This document shows, piece after piece, positions 1 through 6,222 of a DNA stretch of 8,877 nt (its first letter is position 1; the number at the start of each line of letters is the position of its first letter). The stretch is from an uncultured Synechococcus sp. (GTDB lineage Bacteria > Cyanobacteriota > Cyanobacteriia > PCC-6307 > Cyanobiaceae). Below the pieces are notes generated by a model. It was not told the DNA's origin. It saw only the letters and a program-made list of their open reading frames with translations, and made no database searches. The DNA lies in assembly GCA_913050105.1 (NCBI GenBank), contig CAJWZN010000050.1, positions 1-8,877 of the forward strand. The letters run 5' to 3'. The translations under genes and the position numbers were made by a program.

Positions 1-312
1 ATCCCTGGAGGCTTTTATCGGTTGGCGGGTGATCAAGCGAGGTTGATTGACGACATCACCGGCACAACGCCTCCCTACGACCAGACGATTGTTCTCGGGC
101 CGGATCGTTCGCAGGCTTTCTGTGAGGAGGCAGCATCAGCCCTAGGTGTCGCCGTTGCCATCGTTGACGTCAACGATCTCGGACGCGTCAAAGTGCTGGC
201 CTCCAGCCCTGGCTGTGATGAAGACCTTCTGACCCGAGCGCTCAAGCCGAATCCCGCAGGAAATGCCAACCAACGCACCCCACTGGTGCTTGTGCGTCCA
301 ACACAGGGATGA
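1..312 (+). CDS. F420-0:gamma-glutamyl ligase-like protein, C-terminal end (partial)
   Basis: The reading frame is open from the first base, so the 5' part lies outside the window. The visible 103 residues match, from memory, the C-terminus of the cyanobacterial protein annotated as F420-0:gamma-glutamyl ligase. Shared blocks are GGFYRLAGDQARLIDDITG, a PPYDQTIVLGP block, an AIVDVNDL block and an NPAGNANQRTPLVLVRP ending. In archaea and actinobacteria CofE adds glutamates to coenzyme F420. Most cyanobacteria of this group are not known to use F420 in the classical way, so the substrate here is uncertain. The family assignment is fairly safe and the enzymatic role is not. The TTG at 22 could be read as a start, but the family extends far upstream, so it is internal. 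The gene ends 39 nt before the next start, on the same strand. Confidence 0.75.
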   Translation: MPGGFYRLAGDQARLIDDITGTTPPYDQTIVLGPDRSQAFCEEAASALGVAVAIVDVNDLGRVKVLASSPGCDEDLLTRALKPNPAGNANQRTPLVLVRPTQG

Positions 313-341
313 GCACTAGATTGAGTTGACTTACCGGCTTT

Positions 342-347
342 GGGGGA
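342..347 (+). promoter_or_regulatory. Possible ribosome binding site (GGGGGA) for the GNAT-like gene
   Basis: A purine run GGGGGA ends 4 nt before the ATG at 352. In-frame TTG (340) and GTG (349) are alternative starts, but this run overlaps or crowds both. It therefore favours ATG 352. The match to the anti-Shine-Dalgarno sequence is only partial and the spacing is short. Confidence 0.35.
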
Positions 348-351
348 TGTG

Positions 352-1347
352 ATGACGCAGGGTCCCTGCTCCTCCCTCAAAGTCGAGCCGCTTAATCCAA
401 CTCATCTCGCCTGGTTTCCCCAGCTGCAAAGCGTTTTGCTAGGTGGTCTGATCGCCCGATTGGAGCAGCGCTTCCCTGATCTTCTGCCCAGCCGTTCGCC
501 ACGTTGTGTCGTAGGCGTTGATGCGGAAGGCCCCCTGGCAGCCGCGGTCTCTCATCCGATCAATCGGCGCGGCAGTTGCTGGACGCTGCACTGGCCTCAG
601 CAGCTGCGCCCCAGCGCTCAGGTCAGCCGACGAACCGTTCAACGCACTCTTCTTCAAGCGGCTGTTCAGCGGGGGGAACACCAGGTGCGTAGCTGGGTGA
701 TTCGCTGTCCCGCAGCAGATGCCGACGCCATAGCTCTTCTGCGCGAGCTTGGATTTCAGCCCTTGCGCCCATTCCAGGTCTGGCTTCCTCCCTCGATGCC
801 GCCTAAGGCTGCGGCTCCTTTGTCGCCAGGTCTGGCATGGCAACCGATCAATCGCCGCAATGCCCAGCGTTTATGGCCGCTTGAGCAGGGCGGCTGTTTC
901 AGTCATCTGCGCCAGATCACCGATCGCCATTGGCTTGATCTTCTCGATCGTCGTGGTGCCGGCTGTGGAGTGCTTCTTGCTGGCGACACGGTTTTGGCCG
1001 GTTGTCTCCAGCTCAATGAACGAGGGCAAGCCTGTCAGCTTGAACTGATGCGCGATGTGGCCTGGGACCCACGACTGGACCAAGCACTCCCGTATGTGCT
1101 TCAGAGGATTCAGTGCTCTCAGCCTGCCGCCAACCTTGTGACTGCTCTGGATGATGCCCCGATGGCGGAATGCCTGCTGGGGCAAGGCTGGACTCGTGGG
1201 GAGGAGCAGTTGTTGCTTGGTCGAAGCCTCTGGCGTCGTCAGACGACGCCCCGCAACGCTCAGCTCAGCCGCTCACTGGACCAGGTCTTCGGCCGCTTGC
1301 GTCCTCAGGGTCAACCCTTCCCTTCCCCCAGTCTCGGTCGCCGCTGA
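352..1347 (+). CDS. GNAT-like acetyltransferase-fold protein, picocyanobacterial
   Basis: This 331-residue protein of unknown substrate appears to have two GNAT-like halves. The first half has the acetyltransferase-style strand/helix ending RCPAADADAIALLRELGFQPL (about residues 118-138), which resembles the GNAT motif A/B region. A second half (about 161-295) ends in a similar LLGQGWTRGEEQLLLGRS block. I see no clear Q/R-x-x-G-x-G/A acetyl-CoA loop, so catalytic activity is unproven and the N-acetyltransferase label rests on general resemblance. The last 40 residues are Arg/Pro/Ser-rich and probably disordered. ATG 352 is preferred over TTG 340 and GTG 349 because of the GGGGGA run just upstream. 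The stop lies 1 nt before the ruvX start, so the two genes are very likely co-transcribed and coupled. No promoter is evident in the 39-nt gap before it. Confidence 0.6.
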   Translation: MTQGPCSSLKVEPLNPTHLAWFPQLQSVLLGGLIARLEQRFPDLLPSRSPRCVVGVDAEGPLAAAVSHPINRRGSCWTLHWPQQLRPSAQVSRRTVQRTLLQAAVQRGEHQVRSWVIRCPAADADAIALLRELGFQPLRPFQVWLPPSMPPKAAAPLSPGLAWQPINRRNAQRLWPLEQGGCFSHLRQITDRHWLDLLDRRGAGCGVLLAGDTVLAGCLQLNERGQACQLELMRDVAWDPRLDQALPYVLQRIQCSQPAANLVTALDDAPMAECLLGQGWTRGEEQLLLGRSLWRRQTTPRNAQLSRSLDQVFGRLRPQGQPFPSPSLGRR

Positions 1348-1348
1348 C

Positions 1349-1822
1349 ATGCCCGTTCCCTGCTCGGTTCTGAGCTTGGATGTGGGCCGTCGTCGTATCG
1401 GTCTGGCTGGCTGTGATGGCCTCGGCATCACGGTGACTCCCCTGCCTGCATTGCATCGCGGACGCTTTGATGCTGACCTGATGCTGTTGCAACGCCACTG
1501 CCGAGATCGCCATGTTCAAGGCCTGGTGGTGGGTCTGCCACTGGATGCGGCTGGGCACCCCACAGAACAAGCGTTGCACTGCCGCCGTTATGGGCTGCGC
1601 TTGGCGGCCGCCCTAGAGCTTCCCCTGGCCTGGGTCAATGAACACAGCAGTACCTGGGCTGCTGCTGAACGCCATGGTCTCGCGGGTGATCGCAGTGGCC
1701 GACTGGACAGCGCGGCGGCTGCTCTGCTCCTGGAGCAATGGTTGCAAGAGGGGCCGGAGCTGAAACCGGCCCAGCTCGAGGGATGTCCCGCGGGCACCAC
1801 GCCACGCGATGGTGGATCCTGA
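1349..1822 (+). CDS. ruvX: RuvX/YqgF-family nuclease (putative pre-16S rRNA nuclease / Holliday junction resolvase)
   Basis: This is a 157-residue RNase H-fold protein, somewhat longer than E. coli YqgF (138). The family removes the 5' end of pre-16S rRNA in several bacteria and is also annotated as a Holliday junction resolvase. Visible motifs are SLDVGRRRIGLA with catalytic Asp11, VVGLPLDAAG (60-69), a VNEHSST segment with Glu98, and RLDSAAAALLLEQW with Asp120. The three acidic active-site positions are therefore present. The usual DER-x-S/T motif around the second acid reads NEHSST, which is unusual for the wider family. The frame is open well upstream of ATG 1349, but that upstream part overlaps the previous gene and lacks family similarity. 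ATG 1349 also puts the LDVG motif at the normal distance from the N-terminus. There is no clear Shine-Dalgarno, so translation may depend on termination of the upstream gene 1 nt before. Confidence 0.85.
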   Translation: MPVPCSVLSLDVGRRRIGLAGCDGLGITVTPLPALHRGRFDADLMLLQRHCRDRHVQGLVVGLPLDAAGHPTEQALHCRRYGLRLAAALELPLAWVNEHSSTWAAAERHGLAGDRSGRLDSAAAALLLEQWLQEGPELKPAQLEGCPAGTTPRDGGS

Positions 1823-1842
1823 GCTCAGTGCCTTCCGATTTC

Positions 1843-2394
1843 ATGCGCGACTCCGCCACCGGCAGCAGCGGTGACGTTCCCACCGTGCTCGTGCGGGACA
1901 GTGATGGAAAGGATCTGCTCTGCTTTCTGGAGCAGCTCATTCCTCTCGACGGACAGGACTATGCACTGCTCACCCCCGTGGATACGCCGGTGTCTCTGTT
2001 CCGGCTGGTGGACGAGGGCGACCCAGAGCCGATCACCAGTGTTGACAGCAGTGAACCGATCCTCTCGGTAGCGGATGTGGTGCTTCAGGAGCATGAGTTA
2101 ATCCTGGTGCGTTCCGCCGTGACGCTCACCGTGAGCGGGGAACTGGATGAGCCTGATCCGGATGAATTGGATGAAGAGGATGAGGACGATGGAGACGAGG
2201 ACGCTGAGACCTATGAGCTTTTGGTGAGCTTCATGGTGAAGGAGCAGGAATATGGCCTCTACATCCCTCTGGATCCCTTTTTTGTCGTGGCCCGGATGGT
2301 GGATGGCCAGGCTGAACTGGTGGAAGGGGAGGCCTTTGATCGGATCCAGCCCCGTATCGAGGCGGAACTTGAGGAAAGGGAATGGCCGGAGTGA
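1843..2394 (+). CDS. DUF3727 protein with DUF1292-like domain
   Basis: This is a 183-residue acidic protein of unknown function, recognised as the cyanobacterial/plastid DUF3727 family. The N-terminal half (residues about 8-60) has a DUF1292-like pattern: VLVRDSDGKDLLCFLEQ, then LDGQDYALLTPVD. A strongly acidic linker of Asp/Glu follows (about 100-123, DNA 2140-2211). The C-terminal half (about 124-175) has ETYELLVSFMVKEQEYGLYI and PLDPFFVVARM, a second short beta-rich unit. There are no catalytic motifs, signal peptide or membrane segment, so it looks like a soluble binding or scaffold protein. ATG 1843 is chosen because conservation begins just after it. GTG 1828 in the same frame is a second possibility, and the open frame reaching back to 1738 overlaps ruvX and is not credible. 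It lies 20 nt after ruvX and overlaps yqeG by 13 nt. Confidence 0.8.
   Translation: MRDSATGSSGDVPTVLVRDSDGKDLLCFLEQLIPLDGQDYALLTPVDTPVSLFRLVDEGDPEPITSVDSSEPILSVADVVLQEHELILVRSAVTLTVSGELDEPDPDELDEEDEDDGDEDAETYELLVSFMVKEQEYGLYIPLDPFFVVARMVDGQAELVEGEAFDRIQPRIEAELEEREWPE
2371..2375 (+). promoter_or_regulatory. Ribosome binding site (GAGGA) for yqeG
   Basis: GAGGA sits 6 nt before ATG 2382, inside the end of the upstream DUF3727 coding sequence. It is the clearest Shine-Dalgarno in the window. It supports ATG 2382 as the start even though that start overlaps the upstream gene by 13 nt. Confidence 0.6.
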
Positions 2395-2903
2395 GTGGCC
2401 GCCACTGTCTTCAACCCTCCTGGGATCCAGGTCAGACCATTGCCCAGCTTTCGCTGTCCGACCTGCTGTCCCACGGCATCCGGGCAGCGGTGATCGATGT
2501 TGATCGCACCCTGCTGCCTGGCCGGGATGTTCAACTGTCAGGGCCGGTGAAGGCCTGGTTGGTTGACGCAAGGCAAAGCCTGCATCTGCACCTGTTCAGC
2601 AACAACCCATCACAGCGGCGTATCTCCGCAGTGGCGGATCAGCTGGAGGTGGGTTTCACCTTTGGTGCGCGCAAGCCCCACCGTGCTGCCCTGAGGCGTG
2701 TTGTTGCTGATCTGAATCTTCCGCCGGAATGCATCGCAATGGTGGGAGATCGTTTGTTCACCGATGTTCTCGGGGGCAACCGCCTGGGTTTATTCACCAT
2801 TCTGGTTCGGCCGATTGCCAGCGATGGTGGGCCATGTACCCGTGATGGGATTCAGCGGCTGGAGCGGACTCTCGCGCGATGGTTGGGGGCCCCTGCGGCA
2901 TGA
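2382..2903 (+). CDS. yqeG: YqeG-family HAD IIIA phosphatase (possible phosphatidylglycerophosphatase)
   Basis: This is a 173-residue soluble HAD-superfamily phosphatase of the YqeG type. HAD motif I is IDVDRTLLP with nucleophile Asp39 and general acid Asp41 (DxDxT). Motif II is FSNNPS (Ser73), motif III is the Lys in ARKPHR (Lys98), and motif IV is VGDRLFTDVLGGNRLG (Asp123 and Asp128). All catalytic positions are intact. Relatives include yeast Gep4 and the algal/plant PGPP1 enzymes, which dephosphorylate phosphatidylglycerophosphate to phosphatidylglycerol. A similar role is an inference here, attractive because phosphatidylglycerol is a required thylakoid lipid. Bacillus YqeG itself is poorly characterised. 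The start overlaps DUF3727 by 13 nt and has a good GAGGA ribosome site. The stop shares ATGA with the proB start. Both overlaps point to a coupled operon. Confidence 0.85.
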   Translation: MAGVSGRHCLQPSWDPGQTIAQLSLSDLLSHGIRAAVIDVDRTLLPGRDVQLSGPVKAWLVDARQSLHLHLFSNNPSQRRISAVADQLEVGFTFGARKPHRAALRRVVADLNLPPECIAMVGDRLFTDVLGGNRLGLFTILVRPIASDGGPCTRDGIQRLERTLARWLGAPAA

Positions 2904-3973
2904 CGCTGTGGGTGGTCAAGCTGGGCACGAGCTTGCTGCGGGGGGATACGGCAGCCGCTATCGAGGGTTATGCCCGGGGAATCGCCGCAGCACAGCAACG
3001 CGGTGATCAGGTCGTGCTGGTGACCAGTGGTGCCGTGGGTTTGGGTTGTCAACGCCTTGGTTTGACCCAGCGGCCAACCTCGGTGGTGGCGCTTCAGGCG
3101 GCAGCGGCCGTTGGGCAGGGCCATCTGATGGCTTTGTACGAAAGCGCGATGGGGCACTACGGATCATGCGTGGCACAGGTTCTCCTCACCCGTTCAGATC
3201 TGGTGGATCGGCTTCGTTATCAGAAAGCCTCAGGAACCCTGCTGCAACTGCTCGACTGGGGAGTGCTTCCTGTCGTTAACGAAAACGATGCTGTGTCCCC
3301 TGTCGAGCTGCGCTTCGGAGACAACGACACCCTTTCCGCCCTCGTTGCTGCAGCGGTGAAAGCTGATCAGCTTCTTCTGCTGACCGATGTCGATCGGTTG
3401 TATTCCGCCGATCCACGCCGGGATGACGGCGCCCTGCCGATTGCCGATGTTCATCATCCCAGGGATCTGGAGGTCCTTCAGGCCGGTGCCGGAGATGGTG
3501 GGCGCTGGGGAACGGGTGGCATGACCACCAAACTGGAGGCCGCTCGCATCGCCACCGCCAGCGGTGTCACCATGCAGCTTGATGACGGCCGTGACCCACG
3601 GCGGTTGGAGGCTCTTCTGGCCGGTGGACGCGGGGGCACAGTGTTTCATCCTCATCCAGCCCCCCTCGGAAATCGGCGCAGCTGGCTGGCCCATGTGCTG
3701 GAACCTGCAGGCACTCTGAAACTGGATGCCGGAGCCTGTGTTGCCCTGCAACATCAAGGGGCGTCGCTGCTGATGGTGGGTGTTACGGCAGTGGAGGGGC
3801 AGTTTTCGATCAACCAGGCTGTTCGGCTGGTGGATTCCCAGGGAGTTGAACTGGGTCGCGGTCTCTGTTCCATGGCCAGCGATCAGTTGAGACAGGCCTT
3901 GATGGAGTTGGACTCCACCGTGCCATCACCAGTGGTGGTGCACCGCGATGCACTGGTGCTGCATCAACGCTGA
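2900..3973 (+). CDS. proB: Glutamate 5-kinase (proline biosynthesis)
   Basis: ProB phosphorylates L-glutamate with ATP to give gamma-glutamyl phosphate, the first step of proline synthesis in the cytosol. The protein is 357 residues (E. coli 367) with the usual two domains. The amino-acid kinase domain (1 to about 250) has VVKLGTSLL with Lys7, LVTSGAVGLG with Ser43, NENDAV (128-132), FGDNDTLSA with Asp141-Asn142-Asp143 (equivalent to the E. coli GDND block at the glutamate and proline-feedback site), LLTDVDRLY, and GTGGMTTKLEAA with Lys211. A C-terminal PUA-like domain (about 265-350) follows. Feedback inhibition by proline is expected from the family. The ORF could begin at 2879, but ATG 2900 gives the normal family N-terminus and a 4-nt ATGA overlap with yqeG, typical of translational coupling. 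proA is not in this window. Confidence 0.95.
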   Translation: MTLWVVKLGTSLLRGDTAAAIEGYARGIAAAQQRGDQVVLVTSGAVGLGCQRLGLTQRPTSVVALQAAAAVGQGHLMALYESAMGHYGSCVAQVLLTRSDLVDRLRYQKASGTLLQLLDWGVLPVVNENDAVSPVELRFGDNDTLSALVAAAVKADQLLLLTDVDRLYSADPRRDDGALPIADVHHPRDLEVLQAGAGDGGRWGTGGMTTKLEAARIATASGVTMQLDDGRDPRRLEALLAGGRGGTVFHPHPAPLGNRRSWLAHVLEPAGTLKLDAGACVALQHQGASLLMVGVTAVEGQFSINQAVRLVDSQGVELGRGLCSMASDQLRQALMELDSTVPSPVVVHRDALVLHQR

Positions 3974-4008
3974 GCGCGTTTACGATCCGGCCGCCGCGCC
4001 GTTCGATC

Positions 4009-5052
4009 ATGCGCTTCAGCTCCCTGCTCAAGGCCCTGCAAACGGGGGATGCGGGATTGCTCTGGAGCAACCCTGGAGCTGATCCTCAGCTGAAGGGTGC
4101 CGCTTCCCTTGAGCTGGCCGCGGCAGATCAGCTCAGCTTTCTGGAGAAAGGCAACGCTCTTCATTCAAAGATTGGGCAAAGCTGTGCGGGTGCTCTTCTG
4201 CTCCCTGACCAACAGGACCTGATCGATTCTGCAGGTCAGCGCAATATTCCCTTTGCAGTGTTCTCGGACCCTCGCCTGGCGTTTGCGGAAGCTCTGGATC
4301 AACTGGTTCCACGCCGCCGGCCGCCGGCAGGGATCCATCCAACGGCTGTGATTGATGAGCGGGCTGTGGTGGGTGCAGGCACCACGATCGGTCCCAGGGT
4401 CTGTATCGGCGCTGGAAGTTGTGTCGGCGCGAACTGCGTGGTGCATCCCGGAGTGGTGATTTACGACAGCGTTCTCGTAGGGGACGGATGTGAGCTGCAT
4501 GCCAATGCCGTTCTCTTCCCCGGCAGCCATCTGGGTAGGGGTTGTGTGGTGAATGCCAATGCTGTTGTTGGTTCGGAAGGGTTTGGTTTCGTGCCGACGG
4601 CCAAGGGCTGGCGCAAGATGCCACAGACAGGTCGGGTTGTGCTGGAAGACCGGGTTGAGGTGGGCAGTGGCACCACCATTGATCGACCTTCAGTCGGTGA
4701 GACCCGTATTGGTGCGGGCACCAAAATTGACAACCTGGTGCAGATCGGCCACGGGGTCAGCATTGGTCGTGGCTGCGCCTTCGCTGCCCAGGTGGGGATC
4801 GCAGGTGGGGCTCAGATCGGTAACGGCGTCATCCTGGCCGGCCAGGTCGGTGTGGCGAACCGTGTGGTCGTTGGTGATCGGGTGATCGCCAGCTCCAAAA
4901 CTGGTTTGACTTCCGATGTGGCTGCGGGGCAGGTCATGAGTGGATTTCCTGCCATCCCCAACCGACTCTGGCTGCGCTGTGCCAGCACGTTCAGCAAGCT
5001 GCCGGAGATGACCAAGACTCTGCGTGAGCTGAAGCGGAACTCTCCTCAGTAG
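4009..5052 (+). CDS. lpxD: UDP-3-O-acylglucosamine N-acyltransferase (lipid A synthesis)
   Basis: LpxD transfers a hydroxyacyl chain from acyl carrier protein to the 2-amino group of UDP-3-O-acyl-glucosamine, the third step of lipid A synthesis. The protein is 347 residues (E. coli 341). An N-terminal uridine-binding domain (about 1-105, with AAADQLSFLEKGN) is followed by a left-handed beta-helix of hexapeptide repeats (about 108-315) and a C-terminal helix (about 320-345). The GFGF motif (191-194) and catalytic His248 in VQIGHGVSIG match E. coli LpxD His239. The position matching E. coli His276 appears to be Arg285 (GVANRVVVG). lpxD often clusters with fabZ-lpxA-lpxB, but here it stands alone between proB and leuB. 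The 35-nt gap before ATG 4009 has no Shine-Dalgarno. It holds a TACGAT at 3981-3986 that could be a -10 box, but no -35 is visible. Confidence 0.93.
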   Translation: MRFSSLLKALQTGDAGLLWSNPGADPQLKGAASLELAAADQLSFLEKGNALHSKIGQSCAGALLLPDQQDLIDSAGQRNIPFAVFSDPRLAFAEALDQLVPRRRPPAGIHPTAVIDERAVVGAGTTIGPRVCIGAGSCVGANCVVHPGVVIYDSVLVGDGCELHANAVLFPGSHLGRGCVVNANAVVGSEGFGFVPTAKGWRKMPQTGRVVLEDRVEVGSGTTIDRPSVGETRIGAGTKIDNLVQIGHGVSIGRGCAFAAQVGIAGGAQIGNGVILAGQVGVANRVVVGDRVIASSKTGLTSDVAAGQVMSGFPAIPNRLWLRCASTFSKLPEMTKTLRELKRNSPQ

Positions 5053-5084
5053 TCTCGGCACCGTTACCGCCATTCCGGTCCGTC

Positions 5085-6158
5085 ATGGCTCAGCACCGCG
5101 TCGTTCTGCTTCCAGGCGACGGCATCGGCCCGGAGATCACCGCCGTGGCTCGGCGGTTGCTGGAGGCGGTGAGTGAACGTCACCATTTTGAACTTGTCTT
5201 CGAGGAACAACCGATCGGTGGCAGCGCCATCGATGCCACCGGTGAGCCTCTCCCTGCCAGCACTCTGGCGGCCTGCAAGGCCTCTGATTCAGTTCTGCTA
5301 GCTGCGATCGGCAGCCCGCGTTTTGACAGCCTCCCTCGCGAGAAGCGGCCGGAAACCGGCCTGCTTGGGCTCAGGGCCGGCATGGATCTTTTCGCGAACC
5401 TTCGTCCGGTCAAAATTGTTCCTGCTCTGATCGATGCCAGCAGCCTCAAGCGTGAGGTGATTGATGGTGTTGATCTGATGGTGGTGCGAGAACTGACAGG
5501 CGGGATTTATTTCGGTCAGCCCAAGGGTCGCCTCGAGGCTGATGGCGATGAGCGCGGTTTCAACACGATGACCTACTCCGGTACGGAGGTTGATCGCATC
5601 GCCAAGGTGGCCTTTGACATCGCCCAGGAGCGTCGAGGGCGTCTCTGTTCCGTTGATAAAGCCAATGTGCTGGATGTGAGTCAGCTCTGGCGGGATCGCG
5701 TCGATGCGATGGCGCCTGGTTACTCCGGCGTTGAAGTGAGTCACATGTATGTGGACAATGCCGCCATGCAGCTGGTGCGTGATCCACGCCAGTTCGATGT
5801 GCTGCTCACCGGCAACCTTTTCGGCGACATCCTCAGCGATGAAGCGGCGATGCTCACCGGCTCGATCGGCATGCTGCCTTCGGCATCGCTGGGCAGTGAT
5901 GGCCCGGGCCTGTTTGAGCCTGTGCATGGATCAGCGCCTGACATCGCTGGTCAAGACAAGGCCAATCCCATGGCGATGGTGCTCTCTGCCGCAATGATGT
6001 TGCGGATTGGTTTGAAGCAATCAGCGGCAGCCGATGCGCTTGAGGCGGCTGTGGACCGCGTTCTTTCCGCAGGCTTCCGCACCGGTGATCTGATGGCGGA
6101 AGGCTGTACACAGCTTGGATGTCAGGCGATGGGCCAGGAATTGCTGAAGGCTCTTTAA
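5085..6158 (+). CDS. leuB: 3-isopropylmalate dehydrogenase (leucine biosynthesis)
   Basis: LeuB oxidises and decarboxylates 3-isopropylmalate with NAD+, the third step of leucine synthesis. The 357-residue protein is the normal family length. Motifs and residues, with Thermus equivalents in brackets: LLPGDGIGPE near the N-terminus; substrate-binding Arg97, Arg107 and Arg135 (Arg94, Arg104, Arg132); Tyr142 (Tyr139) in VVRELTGGIYFGQPKG; Lys192 (Lys185) in VDKANVLD; metal-binding Asp224, Asp248 and Asp252 (Asp217, Asp241, Asp245) in TGNLFGDILSDEAAM; and the NAD-binding region FEPVHGSAPDIAGQDKANP. All key residues are intact. ATG 5085 starts directly before the conserved glycine-rich N-terminus. 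It follows lpxD after 32 nt and precedes prk after 64 nt. No Shine-Dalgarno or clear promoter is seen. leuA, leuC and leuD are not in the window. Confidence 0.96.
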   Translation: MAQHRVVLLPGDGIGPEITAVARRLLEAVSERHHFELVFEEQPIGGSAIDATGEPLPASTLAACKASDSVLLAAIGSPRFDSLPREKRPETGLLGLRAGMDLFANLRPVKIVPALIDASSLKREVIDGVDLMVVRELTGGIYFGQPKGRLEADGDERGFNTMTYSGTEVDRIAKVAFDIAQERRGRLCSVDKANVLDVSQLWRDRVDAMAPGYSGVEVSHMYVDNAAMQLVRDPRQFDVLLTGNLFGDILSDEAAMLTGSIGMLPSASLGSDGPGLFEPVHGSAPDIAGQDKANPMAMVLSAAMMLRIGLKQSAAADALEAAVDRVLSAGFRTGDLMAEGCTQLGCQAMGQELLKAL

Positions 6159-6222
6159 CCAACGTATTGGTGAAAGTGGGCTTTGATCTGGCAAACTCGC
6201 CGGGCAACTTGTCCCTGCGTCG

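Noticed and set aside
1151..1348. Extension of ruvX upstream to ATG 1151
   Set aside because: The extra 66 residues overlap the GNAT-like gene in another frame and resemble no RuvX N-terminus. ATG 1349 fits the family.
1738..1842. Extension of the DUF3727 gene upstream to ATG 1738
   Set aside because: It would overlap ruvX by 85 nt and adds unconserved sequence. GTG 1828 remains possible but ATG 1843 is preferred.
3230..3757. Open frame of 175 codons on the minus strand opposite proB
   Set aside because: It is antisense to an intact proB, with no family match and no ribosome site.
5298..5927. Open frame of 209 codons on the minus strand opposite leuB
   Set aside because: It lies fully within leuB, whose motifs are all intact, and its product resembles no family. 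It is treated as a shadow.
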